NCBI GenBank assembly: GCA_020536535.1
Contig: JAHLWZ010000971.1
Span: forward strand, 1 to 35,507
Direction: 5' to 3'
DNA: 35,507 nt
Origin: Pelomyxa schiedti
Lineage: Eukaryota > Evosea > Pelobiontida > Pelomyxidae
The translations under genes and the position numbers were made by a program. Below the pieces are notes generated by a model. The model saw only the letters and a program-made list of their open reading frames with translations, was not told where the DNA came from and did no database searches. The first letter of the stretch is position 1. Every line of letters starts with the position of its first letter. Below are positions 1 to 22,179 of the stretch, piece by piece.

Positions 1-441
1 AGGGAAACACAGCCCCCAACTGAGTACTACCATCTCCACCTGGTTTGCCCTGATTCTGAGACCCTGGTGAGGAGATTTCGAATTTTTGTGTGTTTTTTGG
101 GTGGAGTTAGTTTGAGCCCCAAATTGTTGCAACAGGGTAACACCAACAAAATGTTTTCATTTTTTATCGTTAACGGGTCTAACCATTGGTTGAAAAAAAT
201 CCTACTTTCAACTTTACTGCCGTCACATTCTTGTTTTGCTGCGTCCAAACAGCTTCGATTCCTTCCCTTTAGGCAGCATAATCTCCAACTGCACTTTGCT
301 TTTTTGAAGAAGCAACAAACACCTTCCATACAACCACGTAAGTGCCACGAGTAGGAGGCTCCTCTTCAGATTCTAGAAGGCAGGAATAAGATAGGTAGGT
401 AGGAGGTAATAATCATCATTTATGTGCCTGTCCCTTGTGGG
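1..441. other. Left edge, no gene assigned
   Basis: Frame 1 on the plus strand is open from base 1 to 354, but its product has no motif I can name. A consensus donor GTAAGTGCC follows at about 339, then a GTAG-rich stretch (about 392-404). It may hold upstream exons and an intron of the transporter fragment to the right. Confidence 0.3.
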
Positions 442-733
442 AGTGATGGTACCATCTTTGAGTGCCCTTGTGGGTGACCAGTTTCATCCCACTCAAACAA
501 AGCAACAATCTTCTGCGTACACCTGGTATTATCTTGCAGTACAAGTTGGAGGATTGCCGACTGCCATTTTACTTCCGCTTTTGCTTGATGCCCTGCAACC
601 ATGGTGTGCCTTCATTACAGCTTTCGTGGTTTTTATGATCGTAGTAGGTAGGTAATGTTCAATGAATGAACATTGCTTACCAGCTATGGAAACGATGAGC
701 ATTGCTGTGCCTTCTGTGCCAAATAAACCTTAA
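442..733 (+). CDS. POT/PTR-type proton-coupled transporter, 3' fragment
   Basis: Only the last part of the gene is recognisable. The protein reads VPSLSALVGDQF, then NWYY-like TWYYLAVQVGGLPTAI and two hydrophobic stretches. This resembles the GGIKPxVSxxGxDQF and WYYxxxxxG signature of POT/NPF peptide-nitrate transporters, which are inner or plasma membrane proton symporters. A 36-nt intron (648-683) joins the last membrane segment to a short tail ending METMSIAVPSVPNKP and a TAA at 731-733. The 5' boundary is unclear: the frame meets TAA at 410-412, so an acceptor near 441 is my best guess. The upstream open frame (1-354) shows no family I know, although a good donor (GTAAGT) lies at about 339. 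The stop overlaps the convergent Sel1 gene's stop. Family assignment rests on one motif block. Confidence 0.4.
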
Positions 734-2232
734 AGGAGAATTAGTAAGTGAGAGGTGAAAATGAAAAACTCACACAACTGGCTGCAAATAACATGAGAGT
801 AGATAGTAGCAGAATGCTGCACCCCCACAGAGATAACACTCAAGTGACTTGCAAAAGTATCCGCAGAAGCACCGCCAATTAGACCCGATCCACACGTAAG
901 AGCCAGTCTATGTGCCTGGTGTATGTCCTTGGCAAGACCACCCACACCTTGGCTGTGATGGCATGCAAGGCGGTACATTGCATTAGCACTTCCGCCATCA
1001 GCGGCCCTCTGCAACAGTGTCACGGCCTTGCTTGCGTCCCTGTGATCACCATCGCCAATTTCATACCACAGACCAAGGTTGCACAGTGCGTCAGCGTCAC
1101 CAGCATCAGCAGCCCCCTGCCACAGTGTCACTGCCTTGTGGGTGTCCTGCTCAACCAATGCCATAGTAATAACATAAACTGAGACCAGTCGTTCCAGTAG
1201 CATCACCAGCGTCAGAAGCCCTCTGATAAAGTTTCGCTGCCTTGGCCTGCTCAGCACAATCATAATCACTGTAACCCAAAGCAAGGTTGCAAATTGCCGA
1301 AGTAAAACCAACATCAGCAGCCATCTGGTACAGTGTCACTGCCTTGCTGGTATCCAGGTCACCACAAACACCACGCTCCAAGCACACACCAAGGTTGAAC
1401 AGTGCCGCTGCATCACCAGCAGTAGCAGCCCTCTCCCACAGTGTCACTGCCTGCTACCATCACCTTTGCAATAACAGGAGCCAAGGTAGCGCATGGCCGT
1501 GACCTCACCGGCATCAACTGCCCTCTGGAACAGTGGAACTGCCTTGTGCACATCCTTTTTAACACCCCCAACACCGTTCCAGAAGCATACACCCAGATAC
1601 GTTACAGCAGACATACACCAGTTAATCTGACTGGCAGAACAAGTGGCCACGATGGAGGGATTGCTGCTGTGTTCATGAACACTTGATGATCCTGGGGCTG
1701 GAATCTTTGCACTCATTTCACCAAATATGTGTGCTGTGGATGATGAACATTGGCCATTTTGCAAGTTGTCTGAACCCCAGCAATACAAATTCCACAGAGC
1801 AACAAAGTACATGGACAACGACTGTTCTGCTGTTGTGGATGATGGTGGTTGTTGATGCTCCGTGTTTCCTCTCAATGATGCCGCTGACACGAGGTCAGTC
1901 CATTCTTGTTCTGAGGTTCGGCTCGCATAAGTCATCACACGCTTGCAATGTGTTCTCATTTCTCCTTGTGTGAAGGAGATGGCGCGAGAGAAAACCAGAG
2001 ACAGGCACGTTGGAATGCCACTGATGAAGTGATAATTTGTTGTTGGTCGGAGAAAACAAAGGAAAGATACACGGCACACGACACGATGGATACTGATCAT
2101 CTCAGATTCAAACAAGGAGGATGTGTTGGCAACAAGAGTGATTGCAGAGTCAATGTTTCCCACTTGCAACTCAAAAAGTGCCTCCATCATCATCTCGTTT
2201 CTTGTGTTGATCGGACTGTGTACGAATGCCAT
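730..2232 (-). CDS. Sel1-repeat (TPR-like) protein, reading frame broken twice
   Basis: From about 1560 leftward the minus strand encodes consecutive Sel1-like repeats of the form KAVTLxQRAAxAGDxxAxxxLGxCYxxGxG, for example KAVTLYQMAADVGFTSAICN and KAVTLWQGAADAGDADALCN. Sel1 repeats are alpha-solenoid adaptors for protein complexes. At least four or five units are visible. The N-terminal part (2232 to about 1600) is not recognised; one intron there (GTGTATCT to ACACAAG, about 1970-2080) restores the frame. Between repeats the frame changes twice, near 1441 (within GCAGGCAG) and near 1158 (within GGTTGAG). No intron fits, because the repeat consensus runs straight through both sites, so these are indels, either real or sequencing errors. 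The TAG at 730-732 meets the convergent transporter end. An E2-like region lies just upstream and might belong to the same gene. Confidence 0.65.
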
Positions 2233-2860
2233 TCCTTGTTGGAATGTACCCTAGAAAGATCAATTTCTTCTTCACAAAATGCCTCTAAGTCAACAATCAA
2301 CCATGGATGTTCAAGAAAAATGAGGCACACCATATGGCTCACACACTCCTGCACATTGGTCACATCCCACAGGAGACTTTGAAACAACACAAGCAACAAT
2401 TCTTTTTCAAGATGAAAACAACCAAAACAGAAAAAAAGACAGACCACCTTGATGGGATCTTTGACATGGCCAGCATAAAGAGTTTTTCAGACTGAAGACC
2501 ACTGCTGTATAATGCAGAGCCATTATGTTTGTGGTTTTTGAGAAATGAGACACCCAGTGTCTTCTTTCAAAGGCTGCTGAAGTTCCTACTGGAAACCTCA
2601 GGCCAAAGGTGATTTGTCTAGCACTTGCTCCTCCCAAATACAACATCCATCCATGGTGCTGATCCAAGGGTGAAATGAGCTTGTATGTGGTGCAAATACA
2701 TACATTTTTGGTTGATGGTCATGCAAAAACCCTGTGAATGGAAATGTGAAAGAAGCTACATTGTGCTCCTTGGAATGCAATCTCAGGTGGAACTGTGCCC
2801 AGAAACATCTCCCAATTGATCAGAGTGCTGAAGAATCAATCCTCCATCTCACAACTGTTC
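2190..2860 (-). pseudogene. Ubiquitin-conjugating (E2/UBC)-like region, frame broken
   Basis: Three pieces on the minus strand, in different frames but the right order, resemble a UBC fold. NWEMFLGTVPPEIAFQGAQC (about 2760-2825) resembles the W-x-GPxxTxYxGG strand region. FTFPFTGFLHDHQPKMYVFA followed by HPWISTMDGCCIW (about 2620-2750) resembles the FPxxYPxxPPxxxFxxxxxHPNIxxxGxICL block, with SP about ten residues later. LLLVLFQSLLWDVTN (about 2360-2405) resembles the LxSIQSLLxxPN helix. The HPN tripeptide reads HPW. The cysteine pair in GCCI is where the catalytic cysteine would be. No intron set I found joins the pieces in one frame, so this may be a pseudogene or an indel-damaged gene. It may form an E2-Sel1 fusion with the gene to the left. 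The call rests on pattern matching by eye. Confidence 0.35.
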
Positions 2861-2958
2861 TCTCAACCTGCAGACACACAAACCATGCATCTCAACCAAT
2901 GCAGCTTGATTCGCGGATTTGATCAAATCTGATCGCCATAATAAACAGCAAGGGCAGG

Positions 2959-3965
2959 ATGTCGTCTGAACCTTGTTCCAGCGGGGCCTCTGTCTCTGCC
3001 GAGAGACCCCACACTACCACGCAACCACCACCGCAACAACCGGCGATAACCACAACAGCAACTACAAGAGGGCAGCAGCAAGGCAGGGACAAGGGCGGGG
3101 ACAGCCGAGCCGCCACCACCACCACCAACACCACGCACGACGGCAGCGAGGGAGAGGGAGCGGGATGGGAGCAGGAGTGCGGGGTGTGCTTGGGGGCGAT
3201 TGGGTGCCGCGGCACCCTGGACTGCTGCGACCACGCCTTTTGCTTCTTGTGCATCATGAGGTGGTCCCAGGTACGTGCCGTGCCGTGCCGCCTAGAAGTA
3301 GTGTTATTGGCAAATGCGTTGGTTTGTGTGTGCTCTAGTTTATATCGACGCCAACATATGTTACGTAATTTCTTAATTTTCAAAAAAAAAAAAAAAAGGA
3401 AAGCAACACTTGCCCTGTTTGTAAGGCTAGATTTGGGTCTGTTCTACGGCAGGTTCCTTTTTAGTTTTTCTTTCAAACTTTTTTTTTTTACATTTCAGGT
3501 TTTAACAACTGTTTCAGCCTGAAACTGCTGGAGAACCTACGGAAAATCTAGTGTTTCCAGTTGAGTTAAGAGACCAAAAGCCTGCCGTAATGACACTTGC
3601 TGAGTATTATTTGGTTATGGAGCCCAATGTATTGTTTGCGCTTCTTTTACCCTGAGTTCAAGGCTCACCCAGTTCAGCCTCCTGCCATTTCCCCTAGCGG
3701 ATGTCTTTTCCCAACCGCGCCACGAGATGAGGAGGAGCACTATGAAGGAAATGAAGAATTAGTATCGTTCTTGTGTGACCCTGACGATACCGAAGCTCTC
3801 TCTTTGTGCCCCAGTGCTCCGTCACATCTATCTGTTGTGGACTATTTGGATTCTCTGTCGCACTATTCCGAAGATGATGACGAAACCGACGCGACCAATA
3901 CAACAGAACTGCCTTCCACGCATTGGAGCTCGAGAACAGCAAAAATTCCAGAAATAAAGAGGTGA
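2959..3965 (+). CDS. RING-finger protein (probable E3 ubiquitin ligase)
   Basis: Exon 1 (2959-3270) has a Thr/Gln/Pro-rich N-terminus, then CGVCLG, LDCCDHAFCFLCIMRW and a donor GTACGT. After an intron with a poly-A run before its acceptor, exon 2 (3399-3452) continues in frame with ESNTCPVCKARFGSVLR. Together they give a C3HC4 RING: Cys pair, Cys-His-Cys-Cys core and final CPVC. The WSxxxNTCPxCKxxF ending resembles the PHRF1/TOPORS class, which ubiquitinate nuclear proteins. Later exons are less certain. An acidic frame to 3965 (EEEHYEGNEELVSFL, HYSEDDDETD) is probably C-terminal coding. Beside it, a different frame (about 3920-4032) reads LENSKNSRNKEVKAISSLI with a stop at 4030-4032, suggesting a one-base indel near 3918 and a C-terminus slightly beyond 3965. 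Exon 1 is much more GC-rich than its surroundings. Confidence 0.7.
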
Positions 3966-4380
3966 AAGCTATATCTTCCCTTATCCAGCACTTAGAAGAC
4001 CCAGAGCTAGGACTTCCAAGTCTCTCCCATTAACCACAAGGAGCCTTCCAAGGTAGACAACTACCCAACATCATCAAATAACCCGACCCTCTCATAGCAC
4101 TGTTATCCCGAAAGTTGCCATCAAATTACCCATTCCAAATTCTTGTCAAACCAGCCCTTGTATATCCAACACTACTTTTCCTCTTTCCAAGTCCTCACAG
4201 ACAACCCCCACACTTAATAGCAAGGCAAAGCAAGACACACACCAAACAAAAAGGAAACAACCTCCATGCACACACTAGAAAAGTGTTTGGGAAAAGAATA
4301 AATAAATTTACATTGTACTACTAGTTGTATAATAAACCTATAAACCAAGGAGTGCGTTTTCGATTTTCCCCTTGTGGAGT
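3966..4380. other. Convergent 3' ends of the RING and BEACH genes
   Basis: Apart from the possible RING C-terminal frame ending at 4030-4032, I see no gene here. It is the shared 3' region of two convergent genes and contains AATAAA motifs on the plus strand. Confidence 0.5.
4297..4336 (+). terminator. Candidate polyadenylation signals for the RING gene
   Basis: AATAAATAAA at 4297-4306 and AATAAA at 4331-4336 lie about 300 bp after the RING gene's last coding sequence on the same strand. Function is inferred from the canonical hexamer only. Confidence 0.35.
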
Positions 4381-16480
<12,100 letters not shown>

Positions 16481-17144
16481 TCTGATAAAAAAAAGTTTTA
16501 AAAAACGGTGTTGAATTGTGGAAGCATTGAGAGCAATTACTGTTCCGAATCAGAAATAACCACCAAATCGCAAACGTGGTTCATGGTTGGAAGAGAACAC
16601 TTGGGTTTTTCTTTTTGTGTGTCTTACAAAGAGCCAATACAAAATTGACGAGTTAAAAACTCTTGAGTGAGCGGAAAACGGGGGAAAAAAAATAAAAAAA
16701 CCGAAACGTACGGGCAGATATGAACCCATAATGATAACAAACACTTACGACTAATGCCTTGGTATACTTGACCCTGTGTCTCCTCGGCTGGGTTATTACG
16801 AGCCGATCCGATCGAAAAAAAAAGGAGGATTAAATTGTTGTTGTAAATACTTTGACAAAGAAAGGAAGATCCACTGGAAAGCAACAAGAAGGAATTGGGA
16901 AAACGAAAATCAGACGTCCACCCTTGCCTGGCAAAGTGAGAGGAAAAGGGGCTCGAAAGTTTCCTCAACTTGGATCTCCATGGTTTGGTGGAATCTTCAG
17001 TCTGGTTCTGAGAGTGCCCATTCCCTATGTGATGCCACTTTTTACGATGAGGAATACCCTCCTTCTTCACTGAGTAACAGGGTAGGATGAGGGTGGCCAG
17101 CCCCAAGTTGCCCGGATAAAAGCTACGAAAATCCATTTAAGCGA
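16481..17144. other. Divergent 5' region between BEACH and GH71/99-like genes
   Basis: This should hold the first exon or 5' UTR of the BEACH gene (minus) and the promoter of the glycosidase gene (plus). ATGs exist on the minus strand (near 16588 and 16730) but none connects in frame to the first confident exon. Open frames on both strands here look like chance. Confidence 0.4.
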
Positions 17145-18788
17145 ATGGCACTGTGGGCGGTTTTGATCTTTTTTGTGCTGGTATTGGGTGCCTGTTGTTA
17201 TGACACTCTCAACGGAAAGGTAGAGACTCTTCTCTCTCCTAAACCTTTATCACTCCTCCCACAATTGTTATTTGCTTCTGTCTCCCTCGTCCACAAACCC
17301 CACGCCCAATCCCCACCCACAATTCTCATTGTTTCTTCAGTTGATGGTAGGGTACCAAGGCTGGTTTGCTACGAATTACAGTGGCATGAATTGGGCACAT
17401 TGGAGTAGCAATGGTCAGGCCCCAGAACCAGGCACCTCTTTGGTTTTTGATCTATGGCCTGACGTGTCTGAGTATGCCAACTTGTACCAGACCGATTTGC
17501 ACTTTAATTCGGGTACGCTCCTGTTATCTATCATGGGAAAATTTTGTTAAGATATTTCATGTACTGTTGCTCATTTCACTTTGTTTTTCTTATCGTCGTC
17601 AGGTTTGCAGGCAGAACTTTTCACTGCCTATGACTATCAAACTGTGGACACTCACTTTAAGTGGATGATGGAATACGGCATAGATGGGGCCTTCTTACAA
17701 CGCTTTGTGTGTGAACTTACAAATCCCACTACCCTCGCTTTCCGTAACCAGGTTATATTTCACAAAAAGGACCCTCTTGTCCAATTGGGTGTCGTAGGTA
17801 CTCTTCAATGTTAAGCAAGCAGCAGAGAAATACAATGTAACATTCACCGTCATGTACGACGTGTCTGGTGCCGACTCCACAATGTTTCAAGTAATGATGG
17901 TAACGAAAAGCTGTAACAGCGCGTTGTATATTAATCACATTAAAGGATGATTGGGCATGGTTGGTGGCTGAAGGCATAACTACATCTTCAGCATACCAGT
18001 ATCACAACGATCGGCCAGTTGTAACAATATGGGGATTTGGCTTCAATGACAGAACTATCGACCATGACTCCGCGTTGGATCTTGTCCATTGGTTCAGGAA
18101 TCAACAGACAGTTCCAATGGGAGGAGTCCCGTATGACAACAGTACTGCATTTTTTCTCTTGCTAAACATAACTAAGGTATTACTGGAGGACTGGCGATCA
18201 CGACAGCTGGCCTGGATGGGAGGATGTCTATGACGCCTTTGAAATCATCTCTCCATGGGCTGTTGGAAGGTTGTCCTATCTCCAAGTATATATTCCTCAC
18301 CCATTTAGATATGACTCGAATGCCGCTTTTGATAAACTCCTGAGAACTCAGGTAGCCGGTGATGTTGAATACCTCCACGGAAAAGCTGATTATGCTCCAG
18401 TGGTATGCCTAAACCTAGTGCTTCTTCAAAACTCAACTTCATTTAAAGATATTCCCGGGTTTCAGCTGGGCCAACCTCCAAAATGATCCCTCCATTTATA
18501 ATCAAATACCAAGGAATTGCGGACAATTCTTCAAGGTTGGCAGAGAAGGAAAAATATTCTAAGTGTAACCCTTCCCAGTACCAAGGCAACCAATTGCTCG
18601 GAATTGAACACTTATTCTTGTATGTGGCAATGTTCGACGAGGTGAATGAAGGCACGGCAATATTCAAAGCAGCTACGACACAATCCAGCACTCCCTCTGA
18701 TGCCAAATTCCTATATCTCGATGTTGACGGTTGTACCATGAACACTGATGACTACCTTGTGTATGCTGGGCAACTTAGTCAAGCATAA
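17145..18788 (+). CDS. Secreted GH71/99-like glycoside hydrolase
   Basis: Eight exons (17145-17219, 17341-17512, 17603-17751, 17798-17890, 17946-18130, 18177-18402, 18449-18535, 18579-18788) splice with GT-AG introns into an unbroken frame of 398 residues. The N-terminus MALWAVLIFFVLVLGACC is a signal peptide, so the enzyme is probably secreted or lysosomal. Family motifs appear in order: MVGYQGWFATNYSG, HWSSNGQAPEPG, DLWPDVSEY, AYDYQTVDTHFKWMMEYGID, VPYYWRTGDHDSWPGWEDVY and, near the end, YVAMFDEVNEGTAIFKA. These match proteins annotated as glycoside hydrolase family 71/99-like, sometimes as xylosidase/arabinosidase. In GH99, paired acidic residues on one strand are catalytic, and the DEVNEG block is the obvious counterpart. 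The substrate is unknown. It lies divergent to the BEACH gene, with another secreted CAZyme 1.6 kb away. Confidence 0.85.
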
Positions 18789-19065
18789 ATCCATTCCATT
18801 GGAAATCACCCACCAACCAAGAACCCGTTTTTCCCCCTCCTGGTGATATTTTGAGTGCAAGAAAACAAAAATGAAAATCTTGTGTTTTACCCTGTGATAA
18901 CTGAAGGGAGTTGGTTATGGGAAAATGCAAGGTTTGTTTTCAGTAAAGTGGAAGGAACAGAGTGCCTCTATCGCAGTAATGAGTTGTGTGTGATGTGGAG
19001 GTTTGTGGTGGGAAAGTTTTTGACCAACTAGGGTCTTGCTTTTCGCAGTATTTTGCCGGTTAAAT

Positions 19066-20319
19066 ATGTCAGGGAGCCGAGTTGGTGGGCACGTGACGGG
19101 TTTGCGGCTGAGGGTACGCCACAACAGCAGTGCGTTTGTCGTAGATCTGGACAGTGAGGCTTCGGTGGGTCTGTTGAAAGTGGTCATTGAAGAAAAGACA
19201 GGAATGTCGGCTAGAGATCAGTCCAGTGTGCCTTGTCCCTACCCCCTTTTTTTTTCCCTTTTTTTTTTTTTTTGTCTGCGGAACAACCACAAATTCGTGT
19301 TGCCTTATTTTCTAAGCGAATTTGTGACAAACTAGTTCTGTGTGGCTATCCACCAAAACCTCTGTTGGAACCTGATGGCAAGTTACTGATAGAATGCAAC
19401 ATTAGGGACAATGACCAAATCACTCTAACAAATAAATCAAGTCATGGCATAAAACAAGGATTCTCCTCGGAGCCCTATATCCCTCCAAGTAATTGATCCT
19501 CAACGGGTTTAAGTGGGGGAATGTAAGATGAAAATCTAACCAGGGAAGTGAATGACAGGAGTATTGTAGTTTGCCGTGAAGTTCCTGGCGACAACTCTTG
19601 CCTTTTCCATGCCGCAGCGTAAGTGAGTAAGATTCTTTTTTCCCCCACTAAAGACTTTGCTAGGTATGTACTAGAAGGCAGGCAACGGACCAGTGGGCCG
19701 TGCATGCCAATTCGAATAAAGATTGCCGAAGTTGTTGCTGCACACCCCCAAAAGTTCACTACAGATTACTTGGGAATGCCCAACACAGAGTACTGTTCAA
19801 GAATTCGAGACCCTGGATTTTGGGGAGGTTTTGATCACATAGTGCCAAAGCAAATTCTGACCAAAAGAATAGGTGCAATTGAGCTTTCTATTTTATCATT
19901 TTTGTTCAGTGTGGAAGTAATAGTTTTTGACCTAACCACGGGCAGTACTCCTTTATGCTATGGTGTAAATGAAGGATACACCCGGTTTTCAATGTTAATG
20001 TACACAGGTAACTTCAGTACAAGAGATGTAGACTAATTAATTATCCTTTTCAATCCAGGAAACCACTACGATGCTCTAGCTATGACCGCACTTTACGGAA
20101 GTCCAGAGAGTAATGACAAAGTAATTTTTGGAGTTTCTGACAAAAGCAAGGCAATGGCGAAGGTAAGAAAATTCAAAAAAATCCTTTCCTTATCCTGGCA
20201 GGTTTTGGATTTTCTCGTTTCAGAGAGAAAGAGGCGCATGGGCCATTGATTTCCGTTCTGCCCTGGCTTGTTGTTTGTTTAACTACGCTGTAGAACCTGA
20301 CATCCCTTCAGTTAACTAA
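19066..20319 (+). CDS. YOD1: OTU-family deubiquitinase, OTU1/YOD1-like
   Basis: Seven exons (19066-19227, 19317-19488, 19549-19618, 19664-19827, 19873-20007, 20059-20162, 20224-20319) give 300 residues in one frame. The N-terminus is the UBX-like domain (LRLRVRHNSSAFVVDLD; LCGYPPKPL). The OTU domain follows with VPGDNSCLF (catalytic Asp and Cys), NTEYCSRIRDPGFWGG, AIELSILSFLF and GNHYDAL (catalytic His). In yeast and human, OTU1/YOD1 binds Cdc48/p97 through the UBX-like domain and trims ubiquitin chains in ER-associated degradation. Those orthologues end in a C2H2 zinc finger. Here the last exon reads CCLFNYAVEPDIPSVN with no C-x2-C...H-x-H, so the finger seems to be absent. Start chosen as the first ATG ahead of the UBX-like strand. 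The exon 1/2 junction is the least certain. Confidence 0.9.
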
Positions 20320-20361
20320 ATGCACTCTAGAACTTAAAAAAACCACTACTTTTTTCTGTTG

Positions 20362-21952
20362 TTACACTTCCTTACGCAGCCATTGCTGGCTTGTGGCAGT
20401 CGAACATGTCTGCTGCAACAGCTGACTACCCTCAGTAGTGGACTCACCACTCACATCCAAGCACATTCCACTGTGTGAAGCAATGAGCTGGTAGTAATTG
20501 CTACCAGCAGAGACCATCTTCCACATTTGGTTACTTGCACCAGAGCAGGTGTACTGTATGACCTTTGCCCCAGCCTGTGTGGATGCATCACTCACATCCA
20601 TGCATTTGCCACTGTTCTGATTCACAATGGAATAGTAATTCTGGTCCTGTGTGGTGGTGAATTCCCACTTTTGATTTGCACCTCCATCCAGTTCCCACTG
20701 TATCACGTTTGCACCATCACTTGTTGACGCACCATTGACATCAGCTACATACCCACTCTTGGAGTTTGTCAAAGTGTAGTACTGCGGGAGAACGCCGTCG
20801 GCCCATAAGCCTGTGTCCGTGTCTATTGTCCAGCTCTCGTAGCAGAGCATGGAGACCGTCGTCCCTTGAATTGTCAGGGGTTCCCAGACATAGCGAGAAT
20901 TCGCGAGGTCGGTGGAAACCCACCTGTCTCCCAGGAACATGTAGGTGGTGGACATAGTGCCGGTTATGGGAAGGATGAACGTGACCTGTGAGTTGCAGGT
21001 GTTTGTGCCAGAAGGCGCGAAGCTGGACCAAGAGGACCAGGGCCCAGAAATCGACGAAGCGGTGGAGTACTGGTTGTCATTGGTGCTCCAGCCAGTCAGA
21101 TGGGATCCAAACATGAAGTAGGTCCCTAGCATTCAGCAGTTAGTTCAATAAAATTCGACGTTGTTAATGCTAAATGTAAACTGTGGGTGTAGATAAGTCA
21201 ATAATAGAAACCGAATTAAAAAGTTGATGGCACGAGGTTCGGCACGCACCATCCTTCTTTAGAAGAGCAGGTGCCTCGTACTGGTTAAGCGACACCACCA
21301 AGGACTCTATTGTCAAGTAGTCCCAAGACAGGGCATACACCTGCAGCCTAGCCTCGGTCCTGTCCTCGCTCACAAAGTACGCCGCCGCGCCCCCGCCCTC
21401 GCCCTCGCCGTCGTCGTCCCTCCACAGCGTGCAGTCCAGGCTGTCGTGCGTCCCCAGCGGCTTCACGCTCCCGAGGTACGTGTAGTTGCCGCAGACCGTG
21501 GCGCACGTGGCGACGCCGGCGCGCCGCTCGCTGTAGCTGCTGTCGTCGACGTGCATCCACAGCACCCACGTCGCCGTCGCGTTGTTGTAGGCCACGTGGG
21601 GCCGCTCCACCACGCGGTCGGGGCCCAGGTCGCCCTGCGACTGCCTGGTCAGCACGTGGTTGACAAAGTCCCAGCGCCGCAGGTCCGTCGACGAGTAGCA
21701 GTTGATGTTCTGGAACGCGCTGCCGTATGTCTTGTCCTCGCCCAGCCAGTACCACGTCGTAGTCGTAGTCGCGGCGGCTGAAGACGACGAGGGGGGGGGC
21801 ACTTGGACTACGACTCCTTCTCCGTGGGCCTGGATGAGCACGTCGTTGGTGTCATACCATGGCGACCCTGGCATAATCTCGACGGGCGTCGAGTGCACGA
21901 CGACAGCTAATGCCCACAAGGAGCAAACAACACACAACGGCACCGGGGTCAT
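20362..21952 (-). CDS. GH43-type glycosidase with C-terminal ricin-B lectin (CBM13)
   Basis: Two exons (21952-21250 and 21125-20362), joined across a 124-nt intron (GTGCGT to GCTAG), encode 488 residues. The start MTPVPLCVVCSLWALAVVV is a signal peptide. The catalytic part begins VLIQAHGEGVVV, has an Ala/Thr/Ser-rich insert, then WYWLGEDKTYG, NINCYSSTDLRRWDF, VVERPHVAYN and WVLWMHVD. This is the pattern of GH43 subfamily 24, whose known members are exo-beta-1,3-galactanases acting on arabinogalactan. The C-terminus (about residues 360-488) is a beta-trefoil with three QxW units (NQKWEF, NQMWKM, SQQWLR), a carbohydrate-binding module. Exon 1 is strongly GC-rich, while exon 2 and neighbours are not. 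Substrate is inferred from family only. Confidence 0.85.
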
Positions 21953-22179
21953 TCGAGGTCGAAGCGGTTTCAATAATTTGGGGGAAAATTTGCCCCATCT
22001 CGCCACAACCAACAAAAAAACCCAACCACAGGTAAATGATCTATCAAGAGGAGGCGATACTATCAAGAGGAGTGGTGCTGTGAAGCACACAGCTGAGTAG
22101 AGTGACATTGTAAAATGCATCTATTTAGCAGATCTCCAAAAATAAAAAATAAAAAAGGGTGAACAACTGGGTGTGACAC
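21953..22179. promoter_or_regulatory. Bidirectional promoter region, GH43 (-) and OSBP-related (+)
   Basis: 227 bp separate two divergent start codons, so both promoters must lie here or overlap the genes. I see no recognised element beyond an A-rich stretch at about 22138-22157. Confidence 0.4.

Noticed and set aside
16624..17136. A 170-residue minus ORF and a 104-residue plus ORF
   Set aside because: No motif, and neither joins in frame to the BEACH or glycosidase exons; likely chance in the divergent intergenic region.
21348..21781. Long Arg/Ala-rich ORFs on both strands
   Set aside because: Shadows of the GC-rich first exon of the GH43-type gene.
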